Notes under the pieces: model-generated
Told to the model about the DNA's origin: nothing
Databases searched by the model: none
What the model saw: the letters and a program-made list of their open reading frames with translations, nothing else
Translations under genes and position numbers: made by a program
Part shown: positions 10,085 to 18,639 of the stretch, one piece after another
Numbering within the stretch: the first letter of the stretch is position 1
How the letters are laid out: every line of letters begins with the position of its first letter
Assembly (NCBI RefSeq): GCF_018499875.1
Contig: NZ_JAHBAY010000012.1
Coordinates: 124,001 to 188,000 of the forward strand
Direction: 5' to 3'
Length of the DNA stretch: 64,000 nt
From: Kineosporia corallincola
Lineage (GTDB): Bacteria > Actinomycetota > Actinomycetes > Actinomycetales > Kineosporiaceae

Positions 10085-10122
10085 TCTCGCATATTGACGC
10101 ACCCATCCGGGCTACCTAGCCT
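10085..10122 (+). promoter_or_regulatory. predicted promoter with TCTCGCATATTG element
   Basis: A candidate promoter for the small ORF and TauD-type gene: -35 TTGACG at 10094-10099 and -10 TAGCCT at 10117-10122, 17 bases apart. The element TCTCGCATATTG (10085-10096) overlaps the -35 box. With GGGAC three bases upstream of GTCTCGC it forms an imperfect dyad like the one at 15664-15680, so it is a plausible repressor site. Confidence 0.5.
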
Positions 10123-10166
10123 GGTCGGGAACGCACCGCAGGACCGAGGGCGACGAGGAGGCCGGG

Positions 10167-10280
10167 ATGACATCGACAGCCGCTCCCGGCACGTACGCCG
10201 AGCCGCTGCGTTCCCGCCCTCCGCGTGAGGGCCTGCGCCGTCCCGGCACGGCCGTCGGCAACCCCCAGGTCCCGTTCTAA
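10167..10280 (+). CDS. small ORF, 37 residues, possible leader or small protein
   Basis: A short ORF starts at ATG 10167 with a strong ribosome-binding site GAGGAG (10155-10160, 6-base spacing) and ends with TAA at 10280. The product is Pro/Arg-rich (begins MTSTAAPGTYAEP, ends AVGNPQVPF), with no Cys and no signal peptide. It lies between the predicted promoter and the TauD/TfdA oxygenase, and an inverted repeat spans its stop codon. It could be a regulatory leader peptide, a small protein, or a chance ORF. I recognise no family. Confidence 0.4.
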   Translation: MTSTAAPGTYAEPLRSRPPREGLRRPGTAVGNPQVPF

Positions 10281-10288
10281 ACACCTGG
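10265..10288 (+). other. inverted repeat across the small-ORF stop codon
   Basis: CCAGGT (10265-10270) and ACCTGG (10283-10288) form perfect 6-base arms around a 12-base loop that contains the TAA of the small ORF. A second weaker G-rich/C-rich stem can form around 10312-10355, before the TauD start. These may be attenuator-like structures in the leader RNA. The rest of the 337-base gap (10056-10392) holds the promoter and the small ORF; I see nothing else in it. Confidence 0.35.
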
Positions 10289-10392
10289 TCCGGCCCATCT
10301 TTTCACCCGGGCACCACCCTGTCCTCCGCCGTGGGGAGGGGTGGGTCCGGTGCTCCGCGACGTCTTCCACCCCCCACCCCGGGAGCATCACG

Positions 10393-11469
10393 ATGACGAA
10401 CACCACGATCGCCCTCGAGCCGATCTCCGGCCCGTCCGCCTGGCGCGGCGACGAGCTGGCCGGCACCACCGAGTGGATCTACGAGCTGGCCCCCGGCGAG
10501 ATCGCCGACCTGGAGGCCGCCGGGCGCAAGCTCGTGGCCGACGACCCCGACCTGCGCACCGTGACCGCGGCCGACTACCCGCTGCCCGCGTGCACCCGGC
10601 TGAACGAGGAGTCGGGCCGGCAGATGGACACCGGGCGCGGCTTCATCCTGATCCGCGGTCTGAAAACCGAGGAGTACGGCGACGTCCTGGCCGGGGCGAT
10701 CTTCTTCGTCATGGGCCTGCACCTGGGGCAGCCGATCGGGCAGAACCAGATGGGCGACCTGCTCGACCACGTGATCGCCACCTCTGACAAGACTCTCGCC
10801 GACGAGGGCGCGAAACCCTCACGCGTGCGCGACCGTCTGCCGTTCCACTCCGACTCCTCCGACGTGGTGGCGCTGATGTGCCTGCGCGGGGCCCGCGAGG
10901 GCGGCGCGAGCAGCCTGGTCAGCGGCACCACGATCTACAACGAGGTGCTGCGGCGGCGACCCGACCTGGCGCCGCTGCTGCTGGAGCCGTTCCACTGGGA
11001 TTGGAAGGCACAGGACCCGGACGCCCCGGAGAACACCTACTCCTCGCCCGTGGTCTCTTACGTGGACGGCATTTTCAGCGTCTACGCGGGCATGTCGATG
11101 ATCTTCTCGGCGCAGCGGTTCGCCGAGGTGCCGCGGCTGACGCCGGAGCAGACCCAGGTGCTGAACCTGTTCGACGAGATCTCGCAGGAGCCGGGCCTGG
11201 CGCTGGACATGAACTTCCAGCCGGGCGACGTGCAGTGGCTGCTGAACTACGCGGCCCTGCACTCGCGCACCGGGTACCTGGACTTCCCCGAGCCGGAGCG
11301 CCGCCGGCACCTGCTGCGGCTGTGGCTGAAGCGCGACGTCGGGCGGCCGCTGGTGGAGAAGTTCGGCAAGCACGTGGTCACGATGGGCGAGCCGGCCGGC
11401 GGGCTGCTGCCGGGCGGGCGGTTCGCGATCGCCGACGCGGCCCAGCCGAACTTCGAGTGGGGCAACTGA
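10393..11469 (+). CDS. TauD/TfdA-family Fe(II)/2-oxoglutarate-dependent dioxygenase
   Basis: A 358-residue oxygenase of the TauD/TfdA superfamily, which uses Fe(II), 2-oxoglutarate and O2 to hydroxylate its substrate. The 2-His-1-carboxylate triad is visible: H-S-D in LPFHSDSSDVV (near residue 155) and the distal His in YAALHSRTGYLDF. The 2-oxoglutarate-binding Arg is in ERRRHLLRLWL. Start ATG 10393 has GGGAG upstream; an in-frame extension runs upstream but has no better start. It is transcribed from its own predicted promoter and ends at a strong bidirectional hairpin. Confidence 0.88.
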   Translation: MTNTTIALEPISGPSAWRGDELAGTTEWIYELAPGEIADLEAAGRKLVADDPDLRTVTAADYPLPACTRLNEESGRQMDTGRGFILIRGLKTEEYGDVLAGAIFFVMGLHLGQPIGQNQMGDLLDHVIATSDKTLADEGAKPSRVRDRLPFHSDSSDVVALMCLRGAREGGASSLVSGTTIYNEVLRRRPDLAPLLLEPFHWDWKAQDPDAPENTYSSPVVSYVDGIFSVYAGMSMIFSAQRFAEVPRLTPEQTQVLNLFDEISQEPGLALDMNFQPGDVQWLLNYAALHSRTGYLDFPEPERRRHLLRLWLKRDVGRPLVEKFGKHVVTMGEPAGGLLPGGRFAIADAAQPNFEWGN

Positions 11470-11478
11470 TCTCGTGAG

Positions 11479-11515
11479 AGAACGGGGGACGCCGGTGGCC
11501 GGCGTCCCCCGTTCT
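11479..11515. terminator. strong bidirectional hairpin between convergent genes
   Basis: Perfect 17-base arms (AGAACGGGGGACGCCGG and its complement) with a 3-base loop lie between the stop of the TauD-type gene and the stop of the convergent M20-like gene. There is no long T run, as is common in high-GC actinomycetes. It likely terminates both transcripts. Confidence 0.8.
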
Positions 11516-11521
11516 GCTGCT

Positions 11522-12700
11522 CTACGTGAGCAGTTCCCCGTAGATCCGCGCCCAGGTGCCCAGCCCGGCCAGGGGGGTGCGGTCGCGGCGCGGGTCGTCG
11601 GGGCCCGGGCCGATGGTGGGGCCGAGGCGGACCGTGTCGATGCCGTGGCCCCGGAACACCACACCGTCGGTCGAACCGGTCCAGCCGGTGATGTCCTGCG
11701 CCGCCCCCAGGTACTTCTCGCGCACCTGCCGGGCCCGGCGCACGACCGGGGCGTGCTCGCCGGTGACGCCGGCCGGGTGAATCTCGTGCGCCTCGACCGT
11801 GGCCGTGCAGCCCTCGGGAACCGCTGCCGCAACGGCCTTCCCGAGTTCTGCCGCCACCTGCTCCGGGCGGTCGCCGGGAAGCGTGACCAGGTACAGGCGC
11901 AGCTCCAGCACGGCCGGGAAGAGGTCGGGCTTGGTGGCGAGACCGGCCGACAGATAACCGATCCCGGCCTCGGCGCCGAGCTGGCCGGCGCCGCGCCGGG
12001 CGGCCAGGTGCCCGGTGCGCCACTGCTCGACCGCCGCGACCACGCGGCCCGCGTGCGCGACCACACCGCCGTCGGGCCGGTGGTGGCGCCGGGCCAGTAC
12101 GGCCCCGTGGCGGCCGGTGACGCGGACCGTGAGGTAGGCAGCGCCCGGCTCGGAATGCAGCACGCCGGGCGGCCCGGCCTTCGCCACGACCACCTGGCGG
12201 GGTCTCGGCCGGGTGGCGAGATGGTGCTCCACACCGGTGATCTCACCGGGAACCAGCCGGTGGGTGCCGGATCCGGCGAGCAGCAGGGTGGAGCCCGGGC
12301 CGTTCCCGGCAGCCGCCCGCACGAAGCCGAGCAGCGCGGCCGCGGCGGGCCCGCGGGCCACCCCCAGCCCGAAACCGTCGGCCTCGTGGGTGATCCGCAG
12401 CGGCCCGGGCGGGTCGGTGCGCCCGGTGACCGGGGCGTCGGCGGCCGACCCGTCGAGCGAGGTGTCGAGGTGTGAGTACAGCAGCACCGACTCCGGCACC
12501 GCCCCCGCCGTTCCCAGCAGATTGGCCCCGGAGTCCCCGTACGGCACCACTTCCCAGCGCACCTGCGGCCAGTGTTCCCGGCACCAGGCGTGCAACCGCA
12601 CGGCCGCGGGACGTTCGCGGCCGTGCGGGGCGGGGATGCTATGGAGTTCGGTGAGGATGCGGGTCAGGAGCTCTTCGTCGTCCTCCATGGCACCGTCCAT
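11522..12700 (-). CDS. M20 peptidase-like protein, active site apparently degenerate
   Basis: A 392-residue protein with the overall layout of M20 metallopeptidases/deacylases: N-terminal HSIPAPHGRE, then LLYSHLDTSLDG where an HxD motif is kept. The expected bridging Asp region reads GFGLGVARGPAAA, without Asp. The catalytic Glu-Glu region reads LLLAGSGTHRL, and no late metal-binding His is obvious near IGPGPDDP. It may be a non-catalytic homologue. Start ATG 12700 is one base after the upstream stop; ATG 12688 is an alternative. It is the last gene of the ring-oxygenase operon. Confidence 0.7.
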   Translation of the reverse strand: MDGAMEDDEELLTRILTELHSIPAPHGRERPAAVRLHAWCREHWPQVRWEVVPYGDSGANLLGTAGAVPESVLLYSHLDTSLDGSAADAPVTGRTDPPGPLRITHEADGFGLGVARGPAAAALLGFVRAAAGNGPGSTLLLAGSGTHRLVPGEITGVEHHLATRPRPRQVVVAKAGPPGVLHSEPGAAYLTVRVTGRHGAVLARRHHRPDGGVVAHAGRVVAAVEQWRTGHLAARRGAGQLGAEAGIGYLSAGLATKPDLFPAVLELRLYLVTLPGDRPEQVAAELGKAVAAAVPEGCTATVEAHEIHPAGVTGEHAPVVRRARQVREKYLGAAQDITGWTGSTDGVVFRGHGIDTVRLGPTIGPGPDDPRRDRTPLAGLGTWARIYGELLT

Positions 12701-12701
12701 G

Positions 12702-13712
12702 TCAGAAGCGGCCCCAGTCGTCGGCGGCGGGGCGCCACACGTCGATGTTGCGCGGATCGGCCGGCATGTGGCGGGCGCGGTGCGTCTCGTGCTCCTCGGG
12801 GGTGAGCACACGGTGCGCGTCGCACAGCTCGAACCGGGGTCCGAACTTGGTGTCGTGCAGGTAGAACGCGATCGACGTGGACGCCGAGTGGTTCACGATG
12901 TCGGACGCGATCGGGGCCCCCTTGTACAGGGCCCGGGCCCGCAGGCGCATCACGTGGTCGAGGCTCTTCATCGCGAAACACAGGTGCCCGACGAAGAACT
13001 CCTTGTTCTTCTGCACGGCCAGGCTGTGGTGGTAGCGGTCCTCGCAGCGCAGGAACGTGGTCGAGCCGACCACGTGGTCGGAGGCCAGGAAGCCCAGCAC
13101 GTTCTGGTAGAAGTCCAGGCTCTCCTGCCACTTCGGGGTGGACAGGAACGGGTGCACCAGGTCTTTCGGGCGGATCTCGATGTGCGGCGGCTCGGCGTAC
13201 TCGTGGAACTCGGTGAACAGCTCCACGATCAGGCCGTTCGGGTCGGCCACGGCGAAACCGTTCGCGCAGAGTCCCTTCTGGCGTTCCTGGAGCTCGAGCA
13301 CCTCCAGGCCGGCGTCGAGCACGCGCTTGTGCAGCTGCTCGAGCACCTCCTCGCTCCCGACGCTGTAGCCGATGGCCGTGGTCCAGCCGTCCTCGCGGTG
13401 CGGGGCCGCGATCAGCTCGATGCAGTGGTGCTCGATGTCGGAGCGCAGGTAGGCGTACTCGTCGGTGTGCTGCTCGAGCTGGAGACCGACGTGGTATTCG
13501 AGGAACTCGATGGTGGCCCGCAGATCGGGCACCTCGATCCGGGCGTACTCGAAACCGTACGGGCCGTGTTGCCGCGTGGGCATGGGAACGCTCCTGTCGT
13601 CGAGGATGTCGGCCCACCGGGCGGTGAAGGCCTGGAGCTCCTCCCGGGCCAGCCCGGCCTGCGCCGGGTCGGCCTCCGGGCGGAACCCGAAGGTGAAGGT
13701 GTGCTCGGTCAA
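12702..13712 (-). CDS. extradiol dioxygenase-like VOC protein
   Basis: A 336-residue two-module vicinal-oxygen-chelate protein resembling catechol 2,3-dioxygenase/BphC. The iron ligands expected of the C-terminal module are present: His in KDLVHPFLST, His in FFVGHLCFAM, and Glu in FGPRFELCDAHR. The N-terminal module begins GFEYARIEVPDL and has no metal ligands, as usual for type I extradiol enzymes. It would cleave a catechol-like ring next to a hydroxyl group. It lies in one operon with the Rieske oxygenase subunits (16 bases after the beta gene), consistent with oxygenation followed by ring cleavage. Confidence 0.85.
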   Translation of the reverse strand: MTEHTFTFGFRPEADPAQAGLAREELQAFTARWADILDDRSVPMPTRQHGPYGFEYARIEVPDLRATIEFLEYHVGLQLEQHTDEYAYLRSDIEHHCIELIAAPHREDGWTTAIGYSVGSEEVLEQLHKRVLDAGLEVLELQERQKGLCANGFAVADPNGLIVELFTEFHEYAEPPHIEIRPKDLVHPFLSTPKWQESLDFYQNVLGFLASDHVVGSTTFLRCEDRYHHSLAVQKNKEFFVGHLCFAMKSLDHVMRLRARALYKGAPIASDIVNHSASTSIAFYLHDTKFGPRFELCDAHRVLTPEEHETHRARHMPADPRNIDVWRPAADDWGRF

Positions 13713-13728
13713 CGTGCTTCTCCCAGCG

Positions 13729-14292
13729 CTAGAGGATGAAACTGAGCCGGGCCCCCGCGGTGAGGAACTCGTGGCCCAGGATCGAGCGCCGCAGCCGGAA
13801 CCGGAAGCCGTCCTCGTGCGGCACCAGCACGTGGTCGTAACGGCCCACGTAGCTGTCGAACTCGCCGTCGCGGGCGCGGTGCACCACGAACGACGCGGTG
13901 ACCCGGAACGAGTCGGACAGGTCGCCGAACTGCCGGGCGGTCAGGGCCACGTTCGTCGAGACCGGCCCGACCCGCAGCGGCGCGGCCGGGTCGGTGATCG
14001 GGTGCAGCCGCACGTTCGAGACCAGCCGGTGCGTGCGCGAGTGCGGGTTCTCGGCGTGCGCCTTGCGCGACTTCAGGCGCTTGACCCGGGCCTTGATCAG
14101 GTCCCAGTCGTCGGTGACGAACGAGCCCGACTCGATCGCCGACCAGCCCCGGAAGTCGGTGGTGGGCACCTCGAACCGGGCGCCCGGCTCGAACAGGGCC
14201 AGCCAGGCGTCGTAGTCCCAGGCGTCGAGGATGTCGGCCTCGGCGTAGAGGAAGTCCTCCACCGCGGCCCGGCTGACGGCAAGGTCTATCAC
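13729..14292 (-). CDS. ring-hydroxylating dioxygenase beta (small) subunit
   Basis: A 187-residue NTF2-like small subunit of a Rieske non-heme iron oxygenase. Family traits are VEDFLYAEADILDAWDYDAWLALF near the N-terminus, THRLVSNVRL mid-protein and the C-terminal RRSILGHEFL. It is structural and stabilises the alpha subunits (family knowledge). The GTG start overlaps the alpha-subunit stop by 4 bases (GTGA), which fixes stoichiometric co-translation. No ferredoxin or reductase gene is adjacent. Confidence 0.87.
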   Translation of the reverse strand: MIDLAVSRAAVEDFLYAEADILDAWDYDAWLALFEPGARFEVPTTDFRGWSAIESGSFVTDDWDLIKARVKRLKSRKAHAENPHSRTHRLVSNVRLHPITDPAAPLRVGPVSTNVALTARQFGDLSDSFRVTASFVVHRARDGEFDSYVGRYDHVLVPHEDGFRFRLRRSILGHEFLTAGARLSFIL

Positions 14293-15611
14293 CGCACGTC
14301 CCTTCCGGTCACGAAGCTCTCCGGGCGCTCACCGGTGACCGACAGCCCGGCGGGGGCGACGGCTGCCACCCAGTGCCGCCAGAAGCCACGCATCGCGCCC
14401 TCGTCGATGGAACGGCCCTGCACGCCCTTGATCTCGTCGGCCAGGCCGCGCGACATGTCGCTGAAGTCGTTCGCACCGCCGCCGGCGGTGGCCTCGATAC
14501 CGCGCTGCACCGCCTCGTACGCCTCGATGTCGTCGGGCGTGGCCAGGCCGCCCGGGCCGACGAAGCTGACCACGGTGCGCATGCGCAGCGCGCGGGCGTC
14601 CGGGTCCTCCTCCTTCGGCACGAGCTGCCAGGCCCGCACGTCGGTGACGCCGGGCGAGACCGGCTCGAGCTGCCGGATCGACAGGCCCTCGATGTCGAAC
14701 AGCAGCAGGTTCGGGTACACGAACAGGATGTGGCTCTCGTCGGCCACGTAGTGCGCCCGCCGCTCCCCCAGCCGCTGCACCATCTCGGCCCGGTGCTCCT
14801 GCGTGCGCACCCGCTCGTCCTCGCCGAAGCGCGGCTCCCAGATCATGCTGATGCGCCCGCCGTGACCGGTGAGAACCAGCAGCAGGTGGCCGTTCTGGAG
14901 GGTGTAGGCGTACTGGTCGTCGTCGGTGACGGCGAAACCGCTCTCGCGCAAGTACCCGACGAACGTGTTGTGGGTGGGCGAGAAGTGGTAGCCGTCCATC
15001 GCGTTCTCGACGGCCAGCTTCCAGTTGCCGCGCACCGAGTACAGCTGTGTGCCGGGCAGGGTGGTCATGCCGCTCGCGTGCTGCTGCTCGATCATCGTCA
15101 TGTAGTCGGCGGCGTCGCCGAGATGCTCCAGCAGGGGCGGCACGTCGGCGGTGAACGCGACGAACACGTAGCCCTCGTGGATCTCCAGCCGGGCCACCGA
15201 CCGCAGCGCCATCGACGCCCGGAACGCCTCGTCGCCCGGGTAGGCGTCGAGCCCCGGGATCGACGAGACCTGACCGTTGGAGCGGAACGTCCAGGCGTGG
15301 TAGAAGCAGGCGAAATTCTTTGCGTTGCCCTCGTTCTCGCGGCAGACCACGGTGCCGCGGTGCGGGCAGGAGTTGAGGAACGCGTGGATCTCGCCCTCGC
15401 CGTCGCGGACGAAGATCAGCGGCCGCCCGGCCAGGGTGCGCACCTTGAAGTCGTTCTTGTTCGGCAGTTCGGTCTCGTGACCGAGGTAGAGCCAGCTACG
15501 GCCCCAGATCTGTTCGCGCTCGGCGTCGAACAGCTGCTGGGACCGGTACGCCTCGCGGTTGACGCGGAAGGTCTGCCGGTCCCAGTCCTCGGCCACCATG
15601 GTGTGAGTCAT
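14289..15611 (-). CDS. Rieske ring-hydroxylating dioxygenase alpha subunit
   Basis: The catalytic subunit (440 residues from ATG 15611; longer in-frame starts run into the divergent regulator). The Rieske [2Fe-2S] ligands are CPHRG near residue 80 and CFYHAW about 20 residues on. The bridging Asp and mononuclear-iron ligands are in ENAMDGYHFSPTH near residue 205. It would hydroxylate an aromatic ring using electrons from a separate reductase that is not encoded beside it. Transcription diverges from the IclR gene, with a dyad operator candidate 53-69 bases upstream of its start. Confidence 0.9.
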   Translation of the reverse strand: MTHTMVAEDWDRQTFRVNREAYRSQQLFDAEREQIWGRSWLYLGHETELPNKNDFKVRTLAGRPLIFVRDGEGEIHAFLNSCPHRGTVVCRENEGNAKNFACFYHAWTFRSNGQVSSIPGLDAYPGDEAFRASMALRSVARLEIHEGYVFVAFTADVPPLLEHLGDAADYMTMIEQQHASGMTTLPGTQLYSVRGNWKLAVENAMDGYHFSPTHNTFVGYLRESGFAVTDDDQYAYTLQNGHLLLVLTGHGGRISMIWEPRFGEDERVRTQEHRAEMVQRLGERRAHYVADESHILFVYPNLLLFDIEGLSIRQLEPVSPGVTDVRAWQLVPKEEDPDARALRMRTVVSFVGPGGLATPDDIEAYEAVQRGIEATAGGGANDFSDMSRGLADEIKGVQGRSIDEGAMRGFWRHWVAAVAPAGLSVTGERPESFVTGRDVR

Positions 15612-15663
15612 CCGCCTCGGACCCTTCTGGTCGACGAGCAGTGTGCGGGGGAAAGGGGAAAGC

Positions 15664-15686
15664 GCGAGACGACGTCTCGCATGATG
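15664..15686. promoter_or_regulatory. dyad operator candidate in the RHO/IclR divergent region
   Basis: GCGAGAC (15664-15670) and GTCTCGC (15674-15680) are perfect 7-base arms with a 3-base spacer, followed by ATGATG. The segment TCTCGCATGATG matches the element seen at 10085, 24650 and 27489. It lies between the oxygenase operon and the divergent iclR-type gene, the classical position for IclR autoregulation. The rest of the 243-base gap also holds TCTC/GAGA half-sites near 15780-15795. Confidence 0.55.
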
Positions 15687-15854
15687 TTCAGCCTCGGGCA
15701 TCCCGATGTCGCCGTCAAGACATTCTGTCGCCATTCGCAACGACTTTCGGGTCAGGGATGATTCGATCGGGTTACAGCGTCTCGGTATGAGAGATATCGT
15801 CCTGCCATACGCAATGCCGACGACGAGCGACCACGAGGGACGAGGAGCACGACC

Positions 15855-16592
15855 ATGACCGACGAGGCGGCCGCCCCGACGATCCAGACGGTGCAGCGCG
15901 CCGCGCTCATCCTGAACGCGTTCACGGTGAGCAGGCCCCATCTGAGCCTCAACGAGATCACCACCCATCTGGGGGCGAGCAAGGCCACCGCGCACCGCTA
16001 CACCAAGGCGCTGCGGGCCGCGAATCTCCTGCGCTACGACGAGCGTACGGCTCTGTACTCGCTCGGCCCGCAGGTGCTCACGCTGGCCGCCACGGCCCGG
16101 GCCGGCCTGCCGATCGTGACCACGGCCGAGCCGTTCCTCGAGCGCCTGGTCAAGCTGACCGACGAGACCGCGGTGCTGAGCGTGTGGGACGGCGAGGGCG
16201 CCGTCGTCGTCCGTTGTGCCGACAACACCGACCAGCTGGTGCGGATCAGTGTGCGGGCCGGGGCCCGCCTCGACCTGACCGGCTCGGCCCAGGGCCGGGT
16301 GTTCTGCGCGCTGCTGCCCCCGGGGCAGGTGGCGTCGCTGCCCCGGGTGCTGCGCGGGCGGCCCGAGCTGCGCCGCGAGCTGGACCTGATCCGCACCCAC
16401 GGGGTGTCGACCAACTCGCCCACGCTCAACGGTGTGCGCACGCTCGCAGCACCGGTTTTCGAGGGCGAGACGCTGACCGCGACACTGGCGGTGATCGGCA
16501 CCACGGTGCGCATCCCCGACGCGATCGACTCCGACATCGCCCGCACCCTGGTGAAGGTCGCGGGCGAACTGTCGGCCCAGCTCGGCACCTGA
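15855..16592 (+). CDS. IclR family transcriptional regulator
   Basis: A 245-residue regulator. The N-terminal winged HTH is residues 8-70 (VQRAALILNAFTVSRPHLSL, then ITTHLGASKATAHRYTKAL). The C-terminal IclR effector domain follows, with RISVRAGARLDLTGSAQGRVF near residues 133-153 and APVFEGETLTATLAVIG. The start ATG has GAGGAG 8 bases upstream. It is divergent from the Rieske oxygenase operon, which it probably controls in response to an aromatic or related effector. It is also the best local candidate for binding the TCTCGC element found at four promoters (inference). Confidence 0.92.
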   Translation: MTDEAAAPTIQTVQRAALILNAFTVSRPHLSLNEITTHLGASKATAHRYTKALRAANLLRYDERTALYSLGPQVLTLAATARAGLPIVTTAEPFLERLVKLTDETAVLSVWDGEGAVVVRCADNTDQLVRISVRAGARLDLTGSAQGRVFCALLPPGQVASLPRVLRGRPELRRELDLIRTHGVSTNSPTLNGVRTLAAPVFEGETLTATLAVIGTTVRIPDAIDSDIARTLVKVAGELSAQLGT

Positions 16593-16595
16593 TCC

Positions 16596-16928
16596 CTAGC
16601 CGGCCAGTTGCCGGGCCACCTCACCGGAGTCCCAGTGGTCCACCCGGCGGGAGATCAGCCCGCCGGGTGCGATCGTGAACACGAACACGCCCCGCACGCT
16701 CACCGGGGTGCCGCCGGAGGGCAGGTGCCGGAACGACATCCGGTAGGGCACGGCGGCGCGGGCGCCGTCCCTGATGAAGGTATCGGGCTCGTAGGCCAGG
16801 TCGGCGAACGACGCCAGGAAGCCCGGCAGCGCCGCGGCGTAGGCGGCCTTGCCGATCCGGTCGACGCCGCCGGCCGCGGTGTGCTCGTTGACGAAATCGT
16901 CGGTGACGCAGGCGAGCACGGCGGCCAC
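16596..16928 (-). CDS. SnoaL-like (NTF2 fold) protein, start uncertain
   Basis: At least 110 residues from GTG 16928, with SnoaL/NTF2-like features: VTDDFVNEHT, PGFLASFADLAYEPDTF and VRGVFVFTIAPGGLI. The codons just upstream read in frame SDVVARYLSALNAHD, which looks like the true N-terminus of such a domain. No ATG/GTG/TTG precedes them, so initiation may occur at CTG 16976, overlapping the preceding gene's stop. The stop is convergent with that of the IclR gene (3 bases apart). Its role, isomerase, hydrolase or binding protein, is unknown. Confidence 0.65.
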   Translation of the reverse strand: MAAVLACVTDDFVNEHTAAGGVDRIGKAAYAAALPGFLASFADLAYEPDTFIRDGARAAVPYRMSFRHLPSGGTPVSVRGVFVFTIAPGGLISRRVDHWDSGEVARQLAG

Positions 16929-16968
16929 GTCGTGGGCGTTGAGCGCACTCAGGTAGCGCGCGACGACG

Positions 16969-17424
16969 TCACTCAGCGGAGGAACCCCAGAGTTTCTGCA
17001 CCGAGTCGAACACCTTCTGGTTGTGCGAGATCTCGACCACGTTGCCGTCCGGGTCCTTCAGCGCGCAGATGTAGCCGACCGGGTCGGGCATGTCGCGCGG
17101 TTCCCAGTGCAGCGCGCCGAGTTCGCGAGCCCGCTCGGCCATCGCGTCGACGTCGGAACGCTCCGGCACCTCGATGCCGATGTGCGCGAACGGGGTGAGC
17201 AGGCCCAGCTGCCCGCCCTTGTCCTTGTTGAACGAGACCAGGACCAGCACCATCGGGGTGTCGGCCTGCTTGTCGTTCGACAGCCACACGCTCTCGCCGT
17301 CGGCGTCGGCGAAGCGCTCCAGCACCACCAGCGGGGTGAGCGAGGTGTAGAACTCGATGGCCCGGTCCAGGTCGCCGGTGGGCAGGGCGACGTGGGTCCA
17401 GCGGGCCGCGGTGAGACGGGACAT
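16969..17424 (-). CDS. VOC (glyoxalase/bleomycin resistance-like) family protein
   Basis: A 151-residue single-unit VOC protein starting at ATG 17424, with AGGAGATT upstream. Metal-ligand-type residues are visible in WTHVALPTGDLDRAIEFY (His), the mid-protein His/Glu of TPFAHIGIEVP, and DPDGNVVEI (Glu). It could be a small lyase/isomerase or dioxygenase accessory. It is the first gene of a two-gene unit with the SnoaL-like gene and diverges from the aldo/keto reductase. The function is not assigned. Confidence 0.78.
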   Translation of the reverse strand: MSRLTAARWTHVALPTGDLDRAIEFYTSLTPLVVLERFADADGESVWLSNDKQADTPMVLVLVSFNKDKGGQLGLLTPFAHIGIEVPERSDVDAMAERARELGALHWEPRDMPDPVGYICALKDPDGNVVEISHNQKVFDSVQKLWGSSAE

Positions 17425-17475
17425 GCGAATCTCCTGAGTGATCTCGAAGAGCCTTGTGCAGCAGGCTAGGACGCA

Positions 17476-17500
17476 CCGGGCACGTCGTCCATGTGCCCGG
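17476..17500. promoter_or_regulatory. inverted repeat in the VOC/aldo-keto reductase divergent region
   Basis: CCGGGCAC (17476-17483) and GTGCCCGG (17493-17500) are perfect 8-base arms separated by 9 bases. The repeat is centred in the 180-base gap between two divergent genes, a typical place for an operator. A dimeric regulator site is inferred; no regulator is assigned. Confidence 0.4.
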
Positions 17501-17604
17501 GGCACGATCAGCGCCCACCGGTCGCTGTCGCCGCACACCATGGCCCGGGGCCGTCCGACGTGAAAACATGCGGATCCGAGTCATTTCCGTCGGGAGGACA
17601 CATC

Positions 17605-18635
<1,031 letters not shown>

Positions 18636-18639
<4 letters not shown>

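Noticed and set aside
10167-10280. The small ORF as a modified-peptide (RiPP) precursor
   Set aside because: No Cys or Ser/Thr-rich core, no repeat and no recognised modifying enzyme; a TauD-type oxygenase alone is not enough evidence.
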